NCBI RefSeq assembly: GCF_026210795.1
Contig: NC_089452.1
Location: 3,162,001-3,226,000, forward strand
DNA: 64,000 nucleotides
From: Rhizophagus irregularis
Lineage: Eukaryota > Glomeromycota > Glomeromycetes > Glomerales > Glomeraceae
Direction of reading: 5' to 3'
The notes beneath the pieces are model-generated. The model did not search any database and was not told the origin of the DNA. It worked only from the letters and a program-made list of their open reading frames with translations. This document shows, one piece after another, positions 32,739-44,884 of the stretch (positions are counted from its first letter, which is position 1; every line of letters starts with the position of its first letter). The position numbers and the translations under genes were made by a program.

Positions 32739-34741
32739 ATGACTAACAGACGAAATAATAAAGCTTCTGGTACTTCTGCTCCAAAACGTCCTGCACAGAG
32801 TCCTCCTTCTGGCAACGTTCAAGGTCAAGGTTCTTCTGCTTCTACTCCTGATCCTACTTCGCAACCTACGACCGATAACTCTGCAAAACGCACACGGGTT
32901 TCTTCTGAACCCGTTATGGACCAAGACAATATTTTGACTCCTCCTGCTCCTCAGGATAATGCTTCAACTTCTTCTCCCCCTCCCGTTGATACCAACGCGT
33001 CCCCTTCGGCTCCTGACTCTGGTACTTCCCTTGATGACTCCCAACATGCCCCCTCTAACTCTGTGGACAAAGGAAAATCTGTAGGAATTTTGTCTCCTGA
33101 ACCCGACCACGCTGCATCTCCCGACGCGTCTACCGTTGCTATACAATCTTCTCCCCTTCACTTTTATGCTGCAGCTGCGCCCTTTACTATCGAAGGATTT
33201 TGGACCCACTTCAAAACCAATCGCAAAGCTTGTGACGCGACTGACAGAGAATTCTCTTCCTTTTCCTCTTATGGTAGTAAAGCTACCACTCAAAGGATCA
33301 GGCGACACTAAAATTATTGTTGTCTACTTTCGTTCCAAACCTGATATGGAAAAAGCTATCGCTGCGCCTATCTCCTCCCTGCATGATCTACAGTTTCACG
33401 AACATGACTCATCTGCTAAAAAGGTAGATGAACAGCTTCATACTCTGGTAGTTACCGACATCCCTCTCTTTGTCACTGATGCACAATTAAGGGCACTTTC
33501 TCCCGTTATGGTATTGCTACCCACTGCCGTACGCGTCTTTTGAAACTTTATCACACTGCATATATAGTTTTCAACTCTGCCACTGCCATGGAACAATTTG
33601 AAAACACGTGGGCTGTTCTTTGTACTGGACACTATTTACGCGTCTGCCTTGCTTTTCATTCATCTGATCAACGCGCTATCAGATGAGCTCACGTTGCACT
33701 TCTTGCCGGCCTTCCTCAAGGTTCTGTTGCCGCTGACCTTTCTGAAATTGCCAAAGAAGTTTCTGCTAAGAGCGTCAACATCCCTTTCTCCTACAACTCT
33801 TACAACCCTAAACCTTATGCCTATGTACACTTTTCCTTTGCTGCTACTAAAGAATCGGCTATGGGGATTACTTGTGCTCTCAAATCTATTGGCCTTACTC
33901 TTGGCATGAACCTACTGAAGTCTCCTCTTTTTGCCATCGTTGTGGTCGCCCCAGTTGTAATCTGGATAGATGTGCTTCATTACGTGCTCCTCAACGTTTC
34001 TCTCGTCCGTGGTCTAGCAATGATAAATTGCGTGAATTATATAATAAACACTTACCTCCCTCTCATCCCGCTAAACACCATAATCGTTTTGCGCGTCCTG
34101 ATAATTCCCGGCAACGATCTTATGCTGATGCTGCTGGTAGAAGAGCTCCCTCCCGATCCCAGTTCTGCCCCAGATCTTCCCATTCGCGCTCTCAACATAA
34201 TAATCATCGTCGTTCTCATCGTCCTTCTCAATCTGATTTGGATTATGACGTGGCTGCAATGGATATCCCACCTTTAATGGATTGGCAATATATTACTAAA
34301 CAAATCACTATCATACTCGAAGAAATTACTCACCTCACCACAGAATTTGCCCAACTTCAAAATCGAGTTAAATGGCTAGAAGACCAATATTCTTCCCTTC
34401 CTATTTCAAGGTCCCAGCAACCTCAAGCTTCTCCTGCCCCCGAAATTGAATCTATGAACCAAGGATGGGATAATATTGAACCCTCTGATCCTAGACATCT
34501 TAGTGACAACCTCATGGATTTTAGTTCTCCTGTTTCACTATCGAATGGTCCAAATTTCACTGCTCATTCACATATTCCTCTCCCTCCCCGTATGAATTTT
34601 ATTCCTGGCCCTGCCACATCACCACAAGATCGCCTTTCCTCCCTTACTGCTACAGTCACTGAACTCACTAAAACAGTACAACAAGGCATGGCTCAACAAA
34701 AACAATTTTTGGCTGCTCGCGATAACGCGAACTCCCAATAA
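32739..34741 (+). pseudogene. LINE ORF1 (RNA-binding, zinc knuckle)
   Basis: ATG at 32739 opens MTNRRNNKASGTSAPKRPAQ, followed by about 130 residues of P/S/T-rich disordered sequence. After a frameshift near 33270 come RRM-like segments (VVYFRSKPDMEKAIA; LVVTDIPLFVTDAQL; YAYVHFSFAATKESAM). The final frame from 33872 carries CHRCGRPSCNLDRC, a C-x2-C-x4-C-x4-C knuckle, then a basic stretch and a helical segment ILEEITHLTTEFAQLQNRVK likely to multimerise. At least three frame changes break it. ORF1 proteins coat LINE RNA. Confidence 0.75.
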
Positions 34742-34796
34742 TTCTTAACTACCAATTATTTCCCTTTACTACTTACCCTTTTATCATAGTGTAGTA

Positions 34797-37700
34797 ATGA
34801 TGGACAACAAAAAACATAATTTTCTTTTCACCCTTCTCCCCTTATTAAATTTGGTCAAATTAATGTTAATGGCTTATGTTCCCCAGTTAGACAACAACAT
34901 CTGCTTAATTTTTTTCTTCATTCTTCTTTTGGTGCTTTATCTATTAATGATACCCGCCTTTCCCCTTCAAATGCTAAATTTATTTTTAAAAATGAACATT
35001 TCCAGGTCCTATTGGGCCTGTTCAGTTTCTTCTCGTCCTCATGACGGTGTTGGTATTTTATTACGTAATCCTCTTTATAAATATGTTCAAACAATTGATC
35101 CTTGGAATGGTCGTCTTCTTAAATTAGATTTATTTTTTCATCAAACGAAATTTCTATTATCTCTATATATTATCCCCCTTCTGGTTCTATTCATCAGTCT
35201 ATATGTGCTGATCTTATTGCCAAACTTCTTTCTTGGCTTGATCATGCTCGTGCTAATAATTATTTTGTAATTATCCTTGGCGACTTTAATATTGATGAAG
35301 TCGCACATTCCAACTATTCATCCAATCACTTCAAGCTTCTTCGTTTACTTTCTTCTCGGTTTTTTACTGACCATCAAGCTCATTCCTCTGTAAATGGTCC
35401 TGATCCCACCTTTTTCCATGATAATGGATCTTCTAGACTGGATTATATCTGGTCTTCACCTGGTTTTCCTGCCCCTGGTCTTTTTTCGCAAGTGATTGCT
35501 TGCCCTCATCTCCTCGATCGTGCGTCCTTTTACGGATCACAAAGTTCTTACAACTGTTTTTGACTTTAGTTCCTGTCTGGCTATTTTGGCTAAGTCTCGT
35601 CTTAAACAGAAAAAAGAAATGCGTACTATCTTCTCTTATGCCTCTACTTCAGTTGAACAATGGAATAATTTTACCGCTGAAGTGGATGATTCTCTTGGAG
35701 TGTATTTAAATAGACAATATAACTTTCGTCTCGATTTCTCTTCTCTTTCTCTTGATCGTATGTGGCATGCCTTGAAAGCTGCCATACTTAGTGCTGCAAT
35801 TGAAACATTACCTTTCCAAAAAGTCTCCAACACACACCGACATTCATACTCTCCTGAATTAACCAAACTTATTGCTATTAACAAGTTTTTTGATCGATTT
35901 TTATATCGCCTTACAACTCGTCGTCCTATTCGGCCTACTCAGATTTCTCAAATGATGGCTGTTTTACCTTCCCATCTTGAAAATCTTGTGTCCTTACTTC
36001 CTGATTATTCAGTTCCTACCTATTCTGCAACTCCTGTATCTGAATTTAAACTATTTTTACGCTCACAGAAGAATTTAGTCTCTGCCTTTTTATCCACTAA
36101 ATTCGCCCAACATTTTACGGACTCTGTGGAATACTATACTGCATTACGTGATGAACACTTTTTAAACTCGCTTGGCACATTCATAGACTCTGCCCTATCA
36201 GTTGAAAAATGTTCGATTGTTCTTGACCGCGTCTTGGTTGTCTTGGACTCTACTCCTACTCTCTTAACGGACCCTTCGGATATTAAGCAAGCTGCTATTA
36301 CTCATTTTCAATCAATTGTTTCTCCTCCGTTGGTCCGATATTCTTCTATCGCTTCATTCCCCGCTCAATGGCAACAAGCTTACACCCCTCTTTCTGGTGT
36401 ATCCGCTTCACTATATGATCCTGTTTTGGCACCTATTTTTCTACAAGAATGGTCTGATGTAATTTCCTCCATGCCAAATAACAAAGCTTCTGGCCCTTCA
36501 AAAATTTCTTATGAAATGATAAAACATCTGTCCAGAGAAGCCTTAGATTTCTCTCTTTTACTTGCCAATACTTGCCTTTCTCGCGGCGATATTCCTGCTG
36601 ATTGGCATGAAGCCTTGGTCTATCCTATTCCCAAACCCCATGACTTTGATGCTCAACTCAAGAACACTCGACCTATTACTCTTTTGGAAACGGTTTGAAA
36701 ATGCGTAGTTAAGGTCGTCACTAATCGTCTTTCCAACATCCTTGCTGATAGTAAAGTTTTTCAAGGAGGTAACTTTGCGGGTTTACCTGGTAGTTCTACT
36801 GATGTCCCTATCAAAATGCTTGATGCGATTATCCATCAGCATAAACATGACTCTTCTGATGATCAGGAATTATGGATCGTTTCTCAAGATATCTCTAAGG
36901 CTTTTGATTCTATGGATTTGAATATGCTTAAATTAGCTTTAGTTAGATTACATATTCCTGCACTTTTAGAGCAATTTATTTTGAATCTTTTTACATGACG
37001 CAATAACAAAATTATAACTTGTCATGGCGATACAGCTGCTTATCGAGTACGTGTTGGTATCGATCAAGGAGAAATTATTTTCCCCTTACTTTGGGTTATT
37101 TACTTGGACCCTTTACTTACTGTTTTAAATCGAGATGCACGAGATCCTTTTGTCTTGAAATCTTCAGCTCTTTTAGAATATTCTCCTCTTGAATTTGAAC
37201 AACACTCTTTGCCAATTTCATATTTGACTTTCATGGATGATTCTACACTTGTAGCTTTTTCGAAAACTGGAATTGAAGATCGCCTCTCTATAACTGCTGA
37301 ATTTTATACTTTAAATAATGTTCAAGCTAATTCAGCTAAATATGTTCTTCTTTCATCTTCTTCCCCTTCTTTGAGGATTGTTTTTGATCTTTCACCTTCT
37401 TTTTTAGTTTCCAATTTGTTTCTTTCTTTTTCCTCTTTGTCTTTGAATACTTCATTCCGTTTTTTAGGAGTTTGGTTTTCTTCATCCACCTCTTCCCAAT
37501 TTGTGCTTAAACAAGCGCGCTCTATGGTTAAAGATATGGCTGCTCTCCTTGGTCCAAAAAAATTATTGGCGCAACATGTGGCCTATCTCTACAATGCTAT
37601 CCTCCTCCCGAGATTGGAATTTCGACTTCAAACCACTCTCTTCTCTGAAAATACTGTTCAGTCAATTGTTACACTCATGTTTTCAGTTATAAGAAGGAAA

Positions 37701-40113
37701 GCTGGTCTTGCCGCTACTACTCCATTAGCTTTACTCTTCTTGAAACTTCCTTTCTCTATTCAAAATGCTTTTTACCGATTTCTCTCTTCTCACGTAGCTT
37801 CTTGGCAAAAAATTTTCACTCATCCAGATTTTAAAGAGTTTGCCAGCTATGCTATTTCATATCTTCAAGGCTTTTTGAGCGCGGAGAGTTGCCCAACTAC
37901 CATCAACCTAGAGCCGTGGTCACACATTGTTTCTTTACAGACACATACTTTGTTTAATGCTCTTTTGTTTTCTTCACAACTTAATATCACGTGGTCTCTT
38001 TCTTTCCGACCTCTGAGGCGTAATCTACAACCGGCCTTGCCATTCCGATCAGTATTACCGCATTCTATTTTTCAATCAAGTTGGAAACTTTGGAAAAACT
38101 TGAATATATTTATGCTTGCTCAGTTGGTTTCTCCCTGTGGACGTTATCTTATGAATTGGCCTGATCTTCGGTACCTTGGTATCGTTGGTCGTAAAGGACG
38201 AATACCTACTTGGTTTAATTTTATTAAAAATAATTTTCTTTCTTCTTCTTCTTCCTTATTGCTTTTGTCTTCGTATTTTATTAATTCTTCTTTTACTTTA
38301 GCTTCTCCTTGTTTATTAGATCATACTGTTAAAGATTATCATTTTTATCCTCAATGGGCTATTAATTTTATTCCGCTACTCAAACTTTATCTGTTGGCCG
38401 TGTGTGTATCACTTACAAGAAACAAAACTCTGCTATTATGTCTCATTGGCTTCCGGTATCTAATTTGGCCGATGAACGATCCTATAATCCTTGCCCTGGT
38501 TGTTCTTTTAACATACCTGCTTTGTCCAAGAAATCCGCTATTAAACAGCGTTGCAATAGCGAGAAATGTTTTTTCAATGTCAATTTATCTGACACGGTGG
38601 GATATCCTACCAGAAATGCTAAAGTGTTTGCGAGTTATCTTCCTATAACTCTGTCTACTTCATGGAGTTATACTACTTCTTTGGCTCTTATACATTTTGC
38701 CGACTTGTCCTCGCCTGCTTCTCATGCCCTTTCTTCTCCTATTACAACAATGATGGAAGATGATGTTTTACCTCTTTCTGTGCATAAATTGTACACCGAT
38801 GGTTCATTCTTTCCTGCTAAGTATTCTTTTTCTCCTTCTATGGCTTCTGCTTGGCTTGCTCTTGATGATGATGGATTTATACTTGACTCTTCATCTTTGT
38901 GCCTCCCTGCATGCTTTCCTTCAGCTTTGCGTTCTGAGATCTATGCAGTTGTATCAGGACTAAACGCTCTTTCCCATGGCTCTTCAATTACAATTTATAC
39001 TGATTGTAGTCAACTTATCTCGTTATGGGCACATTTCGTTAATGTCCCTTTCTCACCGAAGTTGCTTCGTGAACCCAATCATCTTCTTTGGCTTTCTATT
39101 CGACAACTTATTATAAATCGTAACCTTAAAGTCGATTTGAGTAAAGTCCCTGTTCATGGCGACGATATTTATAATTTACAAGCGGATTCTCTGGCAAAAG
39201 ATGCTCATTCATCTTTACAACCTAGTACCTTCCCACCTTTGGCGTTTTGCCATGCTCCATGTCTTTTGACTTTCAATTCTTTGCCTATTGACATGAATGT
39301 TCGTCATTTTTTACGCTCTATAGCAGATGCTCGTGCTCTTTTATCTTTCTGTTCAATGGCACGTTTTACTGCTCTTGGTTCTTCTTCACTTTTCGACTGG
39401 GCTGGTATATATTTTTGCCTTTCACAAATTAAAGGTTTTGATTCGCATAAAAATGGTCATCCTAAATTTTGGATCTTCCGTATCAAACTTCTTTTGGATA
39501 TGCTGCCTACCTTATCTACTCTTTAACAACGCAAACTTATTTATACTCTCCGGATTGGCTTTGTCCACTATGCAACTCTGCTCCTGAAGATTTGAACCAT
39601 CTTTGGACTTGTCCCTATATCCTCCCGGATCTCAATCCATGCTTTACACATCGTTCTGAAGTTGTTAAATTCAGAGATTCCTGTTTATATTTGTTTTTGT
39701 CCCTGAAGCCTTTGGATGTTACTTTCCAAACTGGATTCTCTGCTTTGGATTGTTGGAACTGTGAAACTCCTTCTCTATCCTGTCTTTGGCTTACCAGAGA
39801 ACTGTTACCTGCGCATTTGATGACATTTTTGGCACAATATTTTCCTCTTTCTGTTGTATATAAAACTATCTCTCCTCTTCTTAATGACTTCCAAGTTGAA
39901 TTATATGGTGAAATTTGGCTATGTCGGAATGTTCTTTTCCATGCTTGGGAAGAGTCACAGGGTATCTCAATTGCTTCTAAATTACATGGCCCATCTTCAA
40001 GTTCTCCTCTCGTTACTACTTCTCCGCAAAAACACAACTCTCCTTTGGTGACAGTTTCTCAGGATTCCTGGATTTCTTGGATATCCTCTTCTATAATTCG
40101 GGACGGATCATAG
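34797..40113 (+). pseudogene. LINE ORF2: endonuclease, reverse transcriptase, RNase H
   Basis: Broken across frames. The APE-type endonuclease is seen as FGQINVNGLCSPVRQQ, VIILGDFNIDEVAHS, SSRLDYIW and TDHKVL. The reverse transcriptase includes NKASGPSKISYEMIK, NTRPITLLETV, SQDISKAFDSMD, a GIDQGE segment and the catalytic SYLTFMDDSTLVAF, an FMDD in place of the usual YADD. After CPGCSFNIPAL comes RNase H: LYTDGSF, SEIYAVVSGL, IYTDCSQLI and QADSLAKDA. The end carries CPLCNSAPEDLNHLWTC. In-frame TGA codons at about 36697 and 36997 fall where Arg (CGA) would fit. Frameshifts occur near 35490, 38390 and 39500. Confidence 0.85.
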
Positions 40114-40447
40114 ATCTCGCACTTGGATTTTCTGCGCCGCTTAACAGTTCAACCTCTTAGGATTTCTTTCTGGTAACGGACTGGATTTTTGGATGTTGGA
40201 TAGTTGACTCACACTGGCCTTCGGGTAAAGTTGGGGTATGCGATTCTGTAATAGTTTAGTTTTTCTTTGCTTTAATTTATTTTAGTTTAGATTTCTTTAC
40301 TTGTATGAGTCGTGAAGCTACTCTTTTTATTTTTTATTAGTTTATTTTCTTATTTTTGTAATATTGTTTGACTATGCTTTCGAAGTTTAAAATATAAATA
40401 AAAGATAAGTCATAAGACTGTTTGCACAGGAAAAGGATAAAACTAGG

Positions 40448-41436
40448 GTTGGTCACCCTATCTCGGTGGTTAGTCACTGAGACCCTCATTAAGCCTGAGT
40501 ATGGTGAGGTCGCAGGTTCGATTCCCATAACCACGGAAATAAAAAGAATTTTACTGCGGACGCTACAACCAATAGCGTGAAGGTACAGGGATTAGTGTAG
40601 TTAAGACTGCATCATAGTGAATTAGTGTGTACGGTTAGGCCGCACATTTCAACTAAGGGTCATGGTGTCCTTCTAACATTCCCTATGAGGCCATTGGTAT
40701 GTGCGCAGTCCTGTTCTTGAGGTCACTACTATACCTTGGAGGGACTTCCTATCCAGGTAGTCACTCCACGATACCACTTGGGATCAGTAATGGCTAGATG
40801 GTCGTCCTAGATGGTAAAGCTGAGGGTGCAATGTCTTAGTGGTAGTTTGACCTTCTGTTAGGTCTTAGACCAACCAAGGTGTTCATGCACAGAACAGGTA
40901 GCATGGTTATGGGGTTCAATTCCTTACTCCTTGGGTCCTGGTTGGTGATCCCTGTCGGTTGATACCCACCATAAGGGGTGATCCTGGACAGATGCCTGCT
41001 ACTTCCTGTCTGAGTGGTCACTACAAAGTATACCACTTAGGGTAAACAACTGTACTATCGGTGCTGGGTAATCGCAGGCTGTAGTGGCCTTTGAGTGAGA
41101 CTTAGTACCTAAAATGGTGGTATGGAAGGGTACTAGATGGTTGATGTTACCTGTCGAAAGTCTTCCATGAAAGTAGATGCTCTCTAAAGGTCGTAAAATA
41201 AATTGAGTATCAGTATCATGCAATGGGTATAGGATGAGTAGGCGGCGTGTACCTAGCTTCAGATCAGCCTAAAAATGGCCCGATGGGGGATGTCTTCTAT
41301 AGTGGTACTGTTACCTGAGGAATTAAGTACTCGGTATAATGGTTGCCCATTGAAGATGATAGGACATAGACCCGAGATTAGTCTCATAAAAGGCAATGGG
41401 TGGTCTGGCCGTAAACACTAGCAAAGGAAAAGAATA
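40448..41436 (+). mobile_element. Long tRNA-derived SINE
   Basis: The head (40448-40540) has a box A-like TCGGTGGTTAGTCACTGAG and a perfect box B GGTTCGATTCC, followed by CATAACCACGG. The body contains no gene and ends CTAGCAAAGGAAAAGAATAAAACT, the same tail as the LINE, as expected if it uses the LINE machinery. At about 990 bp it is long for a SINE. Short frames within it are fortuitous. Confidence 0.75.
40457..40540 (+). promoter_or_regulatory. RNA polymerase III internal promoter of the SINE
   Basis: Box A-like TATCTCGGTGGTTAGTC and box B GGTTCGATTCC lie about 45-50 bp apart, the spacing of a tRNA gene. The arms do not fold into a complete tRNA by eye, so this is a promoter relic and not a tRNA. 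Confidence 0.6.
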
Positions 41437-41723
41437 AAACTACCACCATTCGATTCGTCTCAGTGAGACGATTCTAACAAGCTATGATACATCTTTGTAT
41501 GATTATTAGATGCCAAGTTATTTAATATATTCTTTATATAACTGTGATTATAAACGGTTCTTTTTAATATAAGATTTTTAAGGATAGGTGTGATAGTGAC
41601 TATAGATAGATTGTGACTATATAAGATAGATTTTAATAATAAAGTGTTTTGAACATTCAACTGGTGTGACTATATAGTAGAATGTGACTATAACGGGAGT
41701 GACTATAGAGAGAGTTGACTGTA

Positions 41724-42323
41724 CTTATCAAAAGTAAGTTGTCATATATCTGATCATTATTTTTATTATTGTAATCATCATCTTCCTAATCAATATAATT
41801 TTCATAAATAGACCTAAGTTTTTTTTGTGTCTGAACTTTCAAACGATTAGAAGATAATCATAATTCTTTGCATCTTGGATCCAGTAATATGCCTATCATT
41901 GTACAATCGTTTGGTATGTTCCAATAATGATTTATAGCTTTATACAAAGCATTTTTGACTTTTTTTTCTAGATCTTTACAATCTTATGATGTTTCAATAT
42001 AAATTTTCTTCTCTTTGGATGACTAGTATTAATTTCATCTTCTGAAGAATCAACATACTCAACATCTTCATCAAACACTGTATCTAAAATAGTTAAGATA
42101 ATATTAACTGATTCTTTAGTTAAAGGATATATGTCTCATTTGATAATTTGTAAAGCTTGATGCATAAAACTAATAGTAGTGTAAATACTACCACCTAAAA
42201 GATCAGTAGCTTCTGCAAACTTTTTAATAATATTTGTTAATTTTTTTAATGCCTCCTACTCTTCATCAACTAAATTAATTTCTTTTAATCTTTTACCATT
42301 CTTTCATGCTTGTAGATTGATTA
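41724..42323 (-). pseudogene. hAT transposase, middle-to-late segment
   Basis: The minus strand reads LKKLTNIIKKFAEATDLLGG then SIYTTISFMHQALQIIK and SVNIILTILDTVFDEDVEYV. After shifts come NHYWNIPNDCTMIGILLDPR and CKELWLSSNRLKVQ. The DPRCK word precedes the dimerisation domain in hAT transposases. Several stops. Bounded on one side by the PIF-like element and on the other by the TA-target MITE. Confidence 0.75.
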
Positions 42324-42404
42324 GGGGCGTGCCAGAAATTACGTGATTTAGTGGGTGGGTGGGGGGTCAGGTCCTGCAATCAGGTGTCACAATATACCTT
42401 TTAT

Positions 42405-42821
42405 GGGGGTCGTCTAAAGTGGAGTCAAATCACGTGATTCGATATAATATGAGTGAACTAATTTTTTTATGAATCAAGTTTAACATAAACTTGAAAATCA
42501 TAAAATAAGTGTATCTTAGCCTGCTCTACGAGTTTACTTAAGATTAAAAGGTAGATTTTGAATACTGGTTTTCACTTTATATATTAGCAAAAGCTTTTTT
42601 GCTGATCATATCCAAAGATGGATAGACAAAAATGAAAAGTCAAATAAATCAAAAACGGCATTCAAAACTCATTTTGTCATTCTAAGTAAACTTGCAGAGC
42701 AGGCCAAAATACACTTAGTATATATGTTTAAAAGGTCGTATATATATATTGCGAAAAATTTTATTTAGAAAATAAATTTTTTTTGAAGTCACGTGATTTG
42801 ACTCCGCTTTAGACGTCCCCC
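42405..42821. mobile_element. 417-bp inverted-repeat element nested in the PIF-like element
   Basis: The left end GGGGGTCGTCTAAAGTGGAG, then TCAAATCACGTGATT, is mirrored at the right. TTTTAT lies on both sides (42399-42404 and 42822-42827), a 6-bp duplication. Non-coding. Confidence 0.75.
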
Positions 42822-42839
42822 TTTTATGGTAATAGTATA

Positions 42840-43870
42840 TCTTTTATAGTAAATAATATATAATTTGTTTATTAAGAAGCTTTTTTGCAATTATCTCACC
42901 ATCTAAAAGTCCAATTTTAATGAATTGTTTTTTGTTTTATAAAGTATAAAGAGAGCTATAAAATAAAAAAAAGTTTATGCAAATTGAATTATTGGATAGT
43001 AAAATAATTGTATTATAATATATATATAATACTATATAGTAATTTATTTATTAAGAAGCTTTTTTGCAATTAACTTACTATGTAGCAGTTCAATTTTAAT
43101 GAATTTATTTTTGTTTTGTAAAGCATAAAAAGGTCTACAAAATAAAAAAAAAGTTTATGCAAATTGGATTATTGGATAGTGAAATAATTGTATTATAATA
43201 TATATATAATATATGATAATTTATTTATTAACAAGTTTTTTTGCAATTATTTCACCATCTAGCAGTTTAATGAATTTTTTTTATTTTATAAAGCATAAAT
43301 AGGGCTACAAAACAAAAAAAGTTTATGCAAATTGGATTATTAGATAGCAAATTACAGTCAGACCCCCATATAGTCACCTAATTGGTTCCCATAAAATCAG
43401 TGATTGTATAGGGGTGTGTTTATATACAGGTACTATATCTTAATTTTGGCCGAAATTAGTAAATTATAATTTATAAAATTATGTAATCACTACGGATATT
43501 TCCTTTTTTGGTGATAGCCGTTCCACAAAATTTTTTTTGCCGATTTTGTGTTGGAATGTCGTGTAACATTAATTCTTAAAAAGGAAAGAAAAAATTATAT
43601 GTTTCGTAATTCTGGGCAAAATTGCTTTTTGGCCGAAATTATGATGTGATTAATAGAGGTCTAATCACTAATAGAAATGATATAGTATCCGTTTGGTATT
43701 ATGCGGTGATAGTGATTATAGTCAAATTGTAATTATAGAGGGGTAATTTGATAGTATTTAAAACCGTTTCTCAAAATCGAGTTCTTATAAAGAGGTGTGA
43801 CTGTATAGGGTGTGACTGTATGGGGGTCTGACTGTAATTGTATTATAATATATATATTAATATAATATAT
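42840..43870. repeat. About 180-bp tandem repeat, split by a MITE
   Basis: Three full units carry TTATTTATTAAGAAGCTTTT, TTCAATTTTAATGAATT and AAAGTTTATGCAAATTGGAT. The array resumes with GTATTATAATATATAT after the MITE at 43355-43834. Confidence 0.75.
43355..43834. mobile_element. 480-bp mariner-type MITE
   Basis: Ends CAGTCAGACCCCCATATAG and, inverted, TATGGGGGTCTGACTG, both bordered by TA. Inner GTGACTGTATA words repeat near the right end. No coding content. Confidence 0.85.
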
Positions 43871-43975
43871 TATACTGTATGTATTTTTTTAGCCAATCAG
43901 AATTCAATCACATGGTGGGTAGGAGGGTCAGGTTTCTAATTGAGCATAATCACGTGATTTCTGGCACGCCCCTTA

Positions 43976-44120
43976 GAATCAACACTGAGTGAACTTGCCA
44001 TTATGTCAATAAGATTTTGAATTTTTAATAATCTTATCCAAGTCAGATAAAAAAAATTCCACCTGGTTGGTATGTCTAAAATTATTCACAAATAACTATC
44101 ATTTTCCTCCAAATTCTATA
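43976..44120 (-). pseudogene. Short hAT transposase scrap
   Basis: Minus-strand sequence between two insertions reads weakly as FFLSDLDKIIKNSKSY with stops. It is placed in the hAT gene by position only. Confidence 0.35.
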
Positions 44121-44264
44121 AGAAAAAAGAAAAAATATAACTGTTTAATTAGACAATTTTACAGGATAATATAAAATCATAAAAAAAACTCAATTTTTAT
44201 CTCTGTTTGTAAATGCCGTTCTTTTTTTTTGAATTTCTATTAGCTTTTCCGTTTGTTTTATATA

Positions 44265-44884
44265 TGAAACTGAAATTGGTTAATTTTGACCTCCAAAATG
44301 GTTGAAATGGTCAAAATGATTTCGACTTGAGCCCCTCCAAAAGTCGAAATGGTCAAAATTACGTCATAGTCATATGATTTTATAGTAAACAATAATATTA
44401 AAATTCAAAGTTAACGAACTTCGCATCCAGTGATTCGATTTTTATGATCTTTACACTTACACAGTTGGATTCAGCTTATTGAGAGGATTTCAATGATATG
44501 TATTTCATATCTATAGCATTAATATTGACGGAGATATTCACGTTTAAAATTTGGTATTAACTATTAAATAGTCTTATAATTTTTATAGTAAACAATAATT
44601 TTAAAATTCAAAGTTAACGATCTCCGCATCCAGTGATTCGATTTTTATGATCTTTACGCAGTTGGATTCAACTCATAGAGAGGATTCCAATGATATGTAA
44701 TTTCATATCTGTAGCATCAATATTGACGGAGTTATTCACGTTTAAAATTTTATATTAAATTATAATTATAAAAATCACATGACTATGATGTAATTTTGAC
44801 CATTTCGACTTTAATTTTGACTTTTGACCTTCCCAAGTCAAAATATTTCTATTTTTGGGCTTTAATTTCGACTTTATGTATAGT
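44265..44884. mobile_element. Inverted-repeat element with two internal direct repeats
   Basis: GTCGAAATGGTCAAAATTAC at 44354 is mirrored by ATTTTGACCATTTCGAC near 44796-44812, and less conserved GACCT / AGGTC arms extend to both sides. Between them a unit of about 180 bp, with ATTCAAAGTTAACGA, GCATCCAGTGATTCGATTTT and AATATTGACGGAG, occurs twice. The target duplication is not clear, so limits are approximate. It interrupts the hAT transposase. Confidence 0.6.

Larger units (their letters stand above)
32602..40447 (+). mobile_element. Full-length LINE (non-LTR retrotransposon) with RNase H
   Basis: Has a 5' untranslated region, ORF1 with zinc knuckle, ORF2 with endonuclease, reverse transcriptase, RNase H and a C-terminal zinc motif, a 3' untranslated region, and the tail CAGGAAAAGGATAAAACT. 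Codon use is C/T-rich and the GC content is higher than the surroundings, marking a recent arrival. Several frameshifts and TGA stops make it inactive. The domain order is that of I/Tad-like fungal LINEs. No separate target duplication is visible; the flanks are SINEs sharing the same tail. Confidence 0.85.
31467..41721. mobile_element. mariner-type MITE split by a LINE/SINE chain
   Basis: The left end CAGTCAACTCTCTTTATAGT and right end ATAGAGAGAGTTGACTG are inverted and each bordered by TA (31465-31466 and 41722-41723). Both ends repeat GTGACTATA words. The MITE is about 0.95 kb once the retroelements (about 32130-41436) are removed. It sits between the hAT coding pieces IYDNLLLISTV-like (41724 side) and TKESDEIADYL (31464 side). 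Confidence 0.8.
42324..43972. mobile_element. PIF/Harbinger-like element, 1649 bp
   Basis: Ends GGGGCGTGCCAGAAATTACG and, inverted, GGCACGCCCC preceded by TCACGTGATTTCT. TTA lies directly outside both ends (42321-42323 and 43973-43975), matching the TWA target of PIF/Harbinger. It holds no transposase but contains two other elements and a tandem repeat. Confidence 0.8.

Noticed and set aside
32733-33308. Two minus-strand frames opposite LINE ORF1
   Set aside because: Shadow frames of a C/T-rich coding region; serine/arginine-rich composition is the complement of P/S/T codons.
40337-40534. 65-codon minus-strand frame with GIEPATSPYSG
   Set aside because: Antisense of the SINE head; a well-known kind of fortuitous frame in tRNA-derived repeats.
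40448-40540. Functional tRNA gene
   Set aside because: Box B is perfect, but the arms do not fold into a full cloverleaf and the sequence continues as a SINE body.
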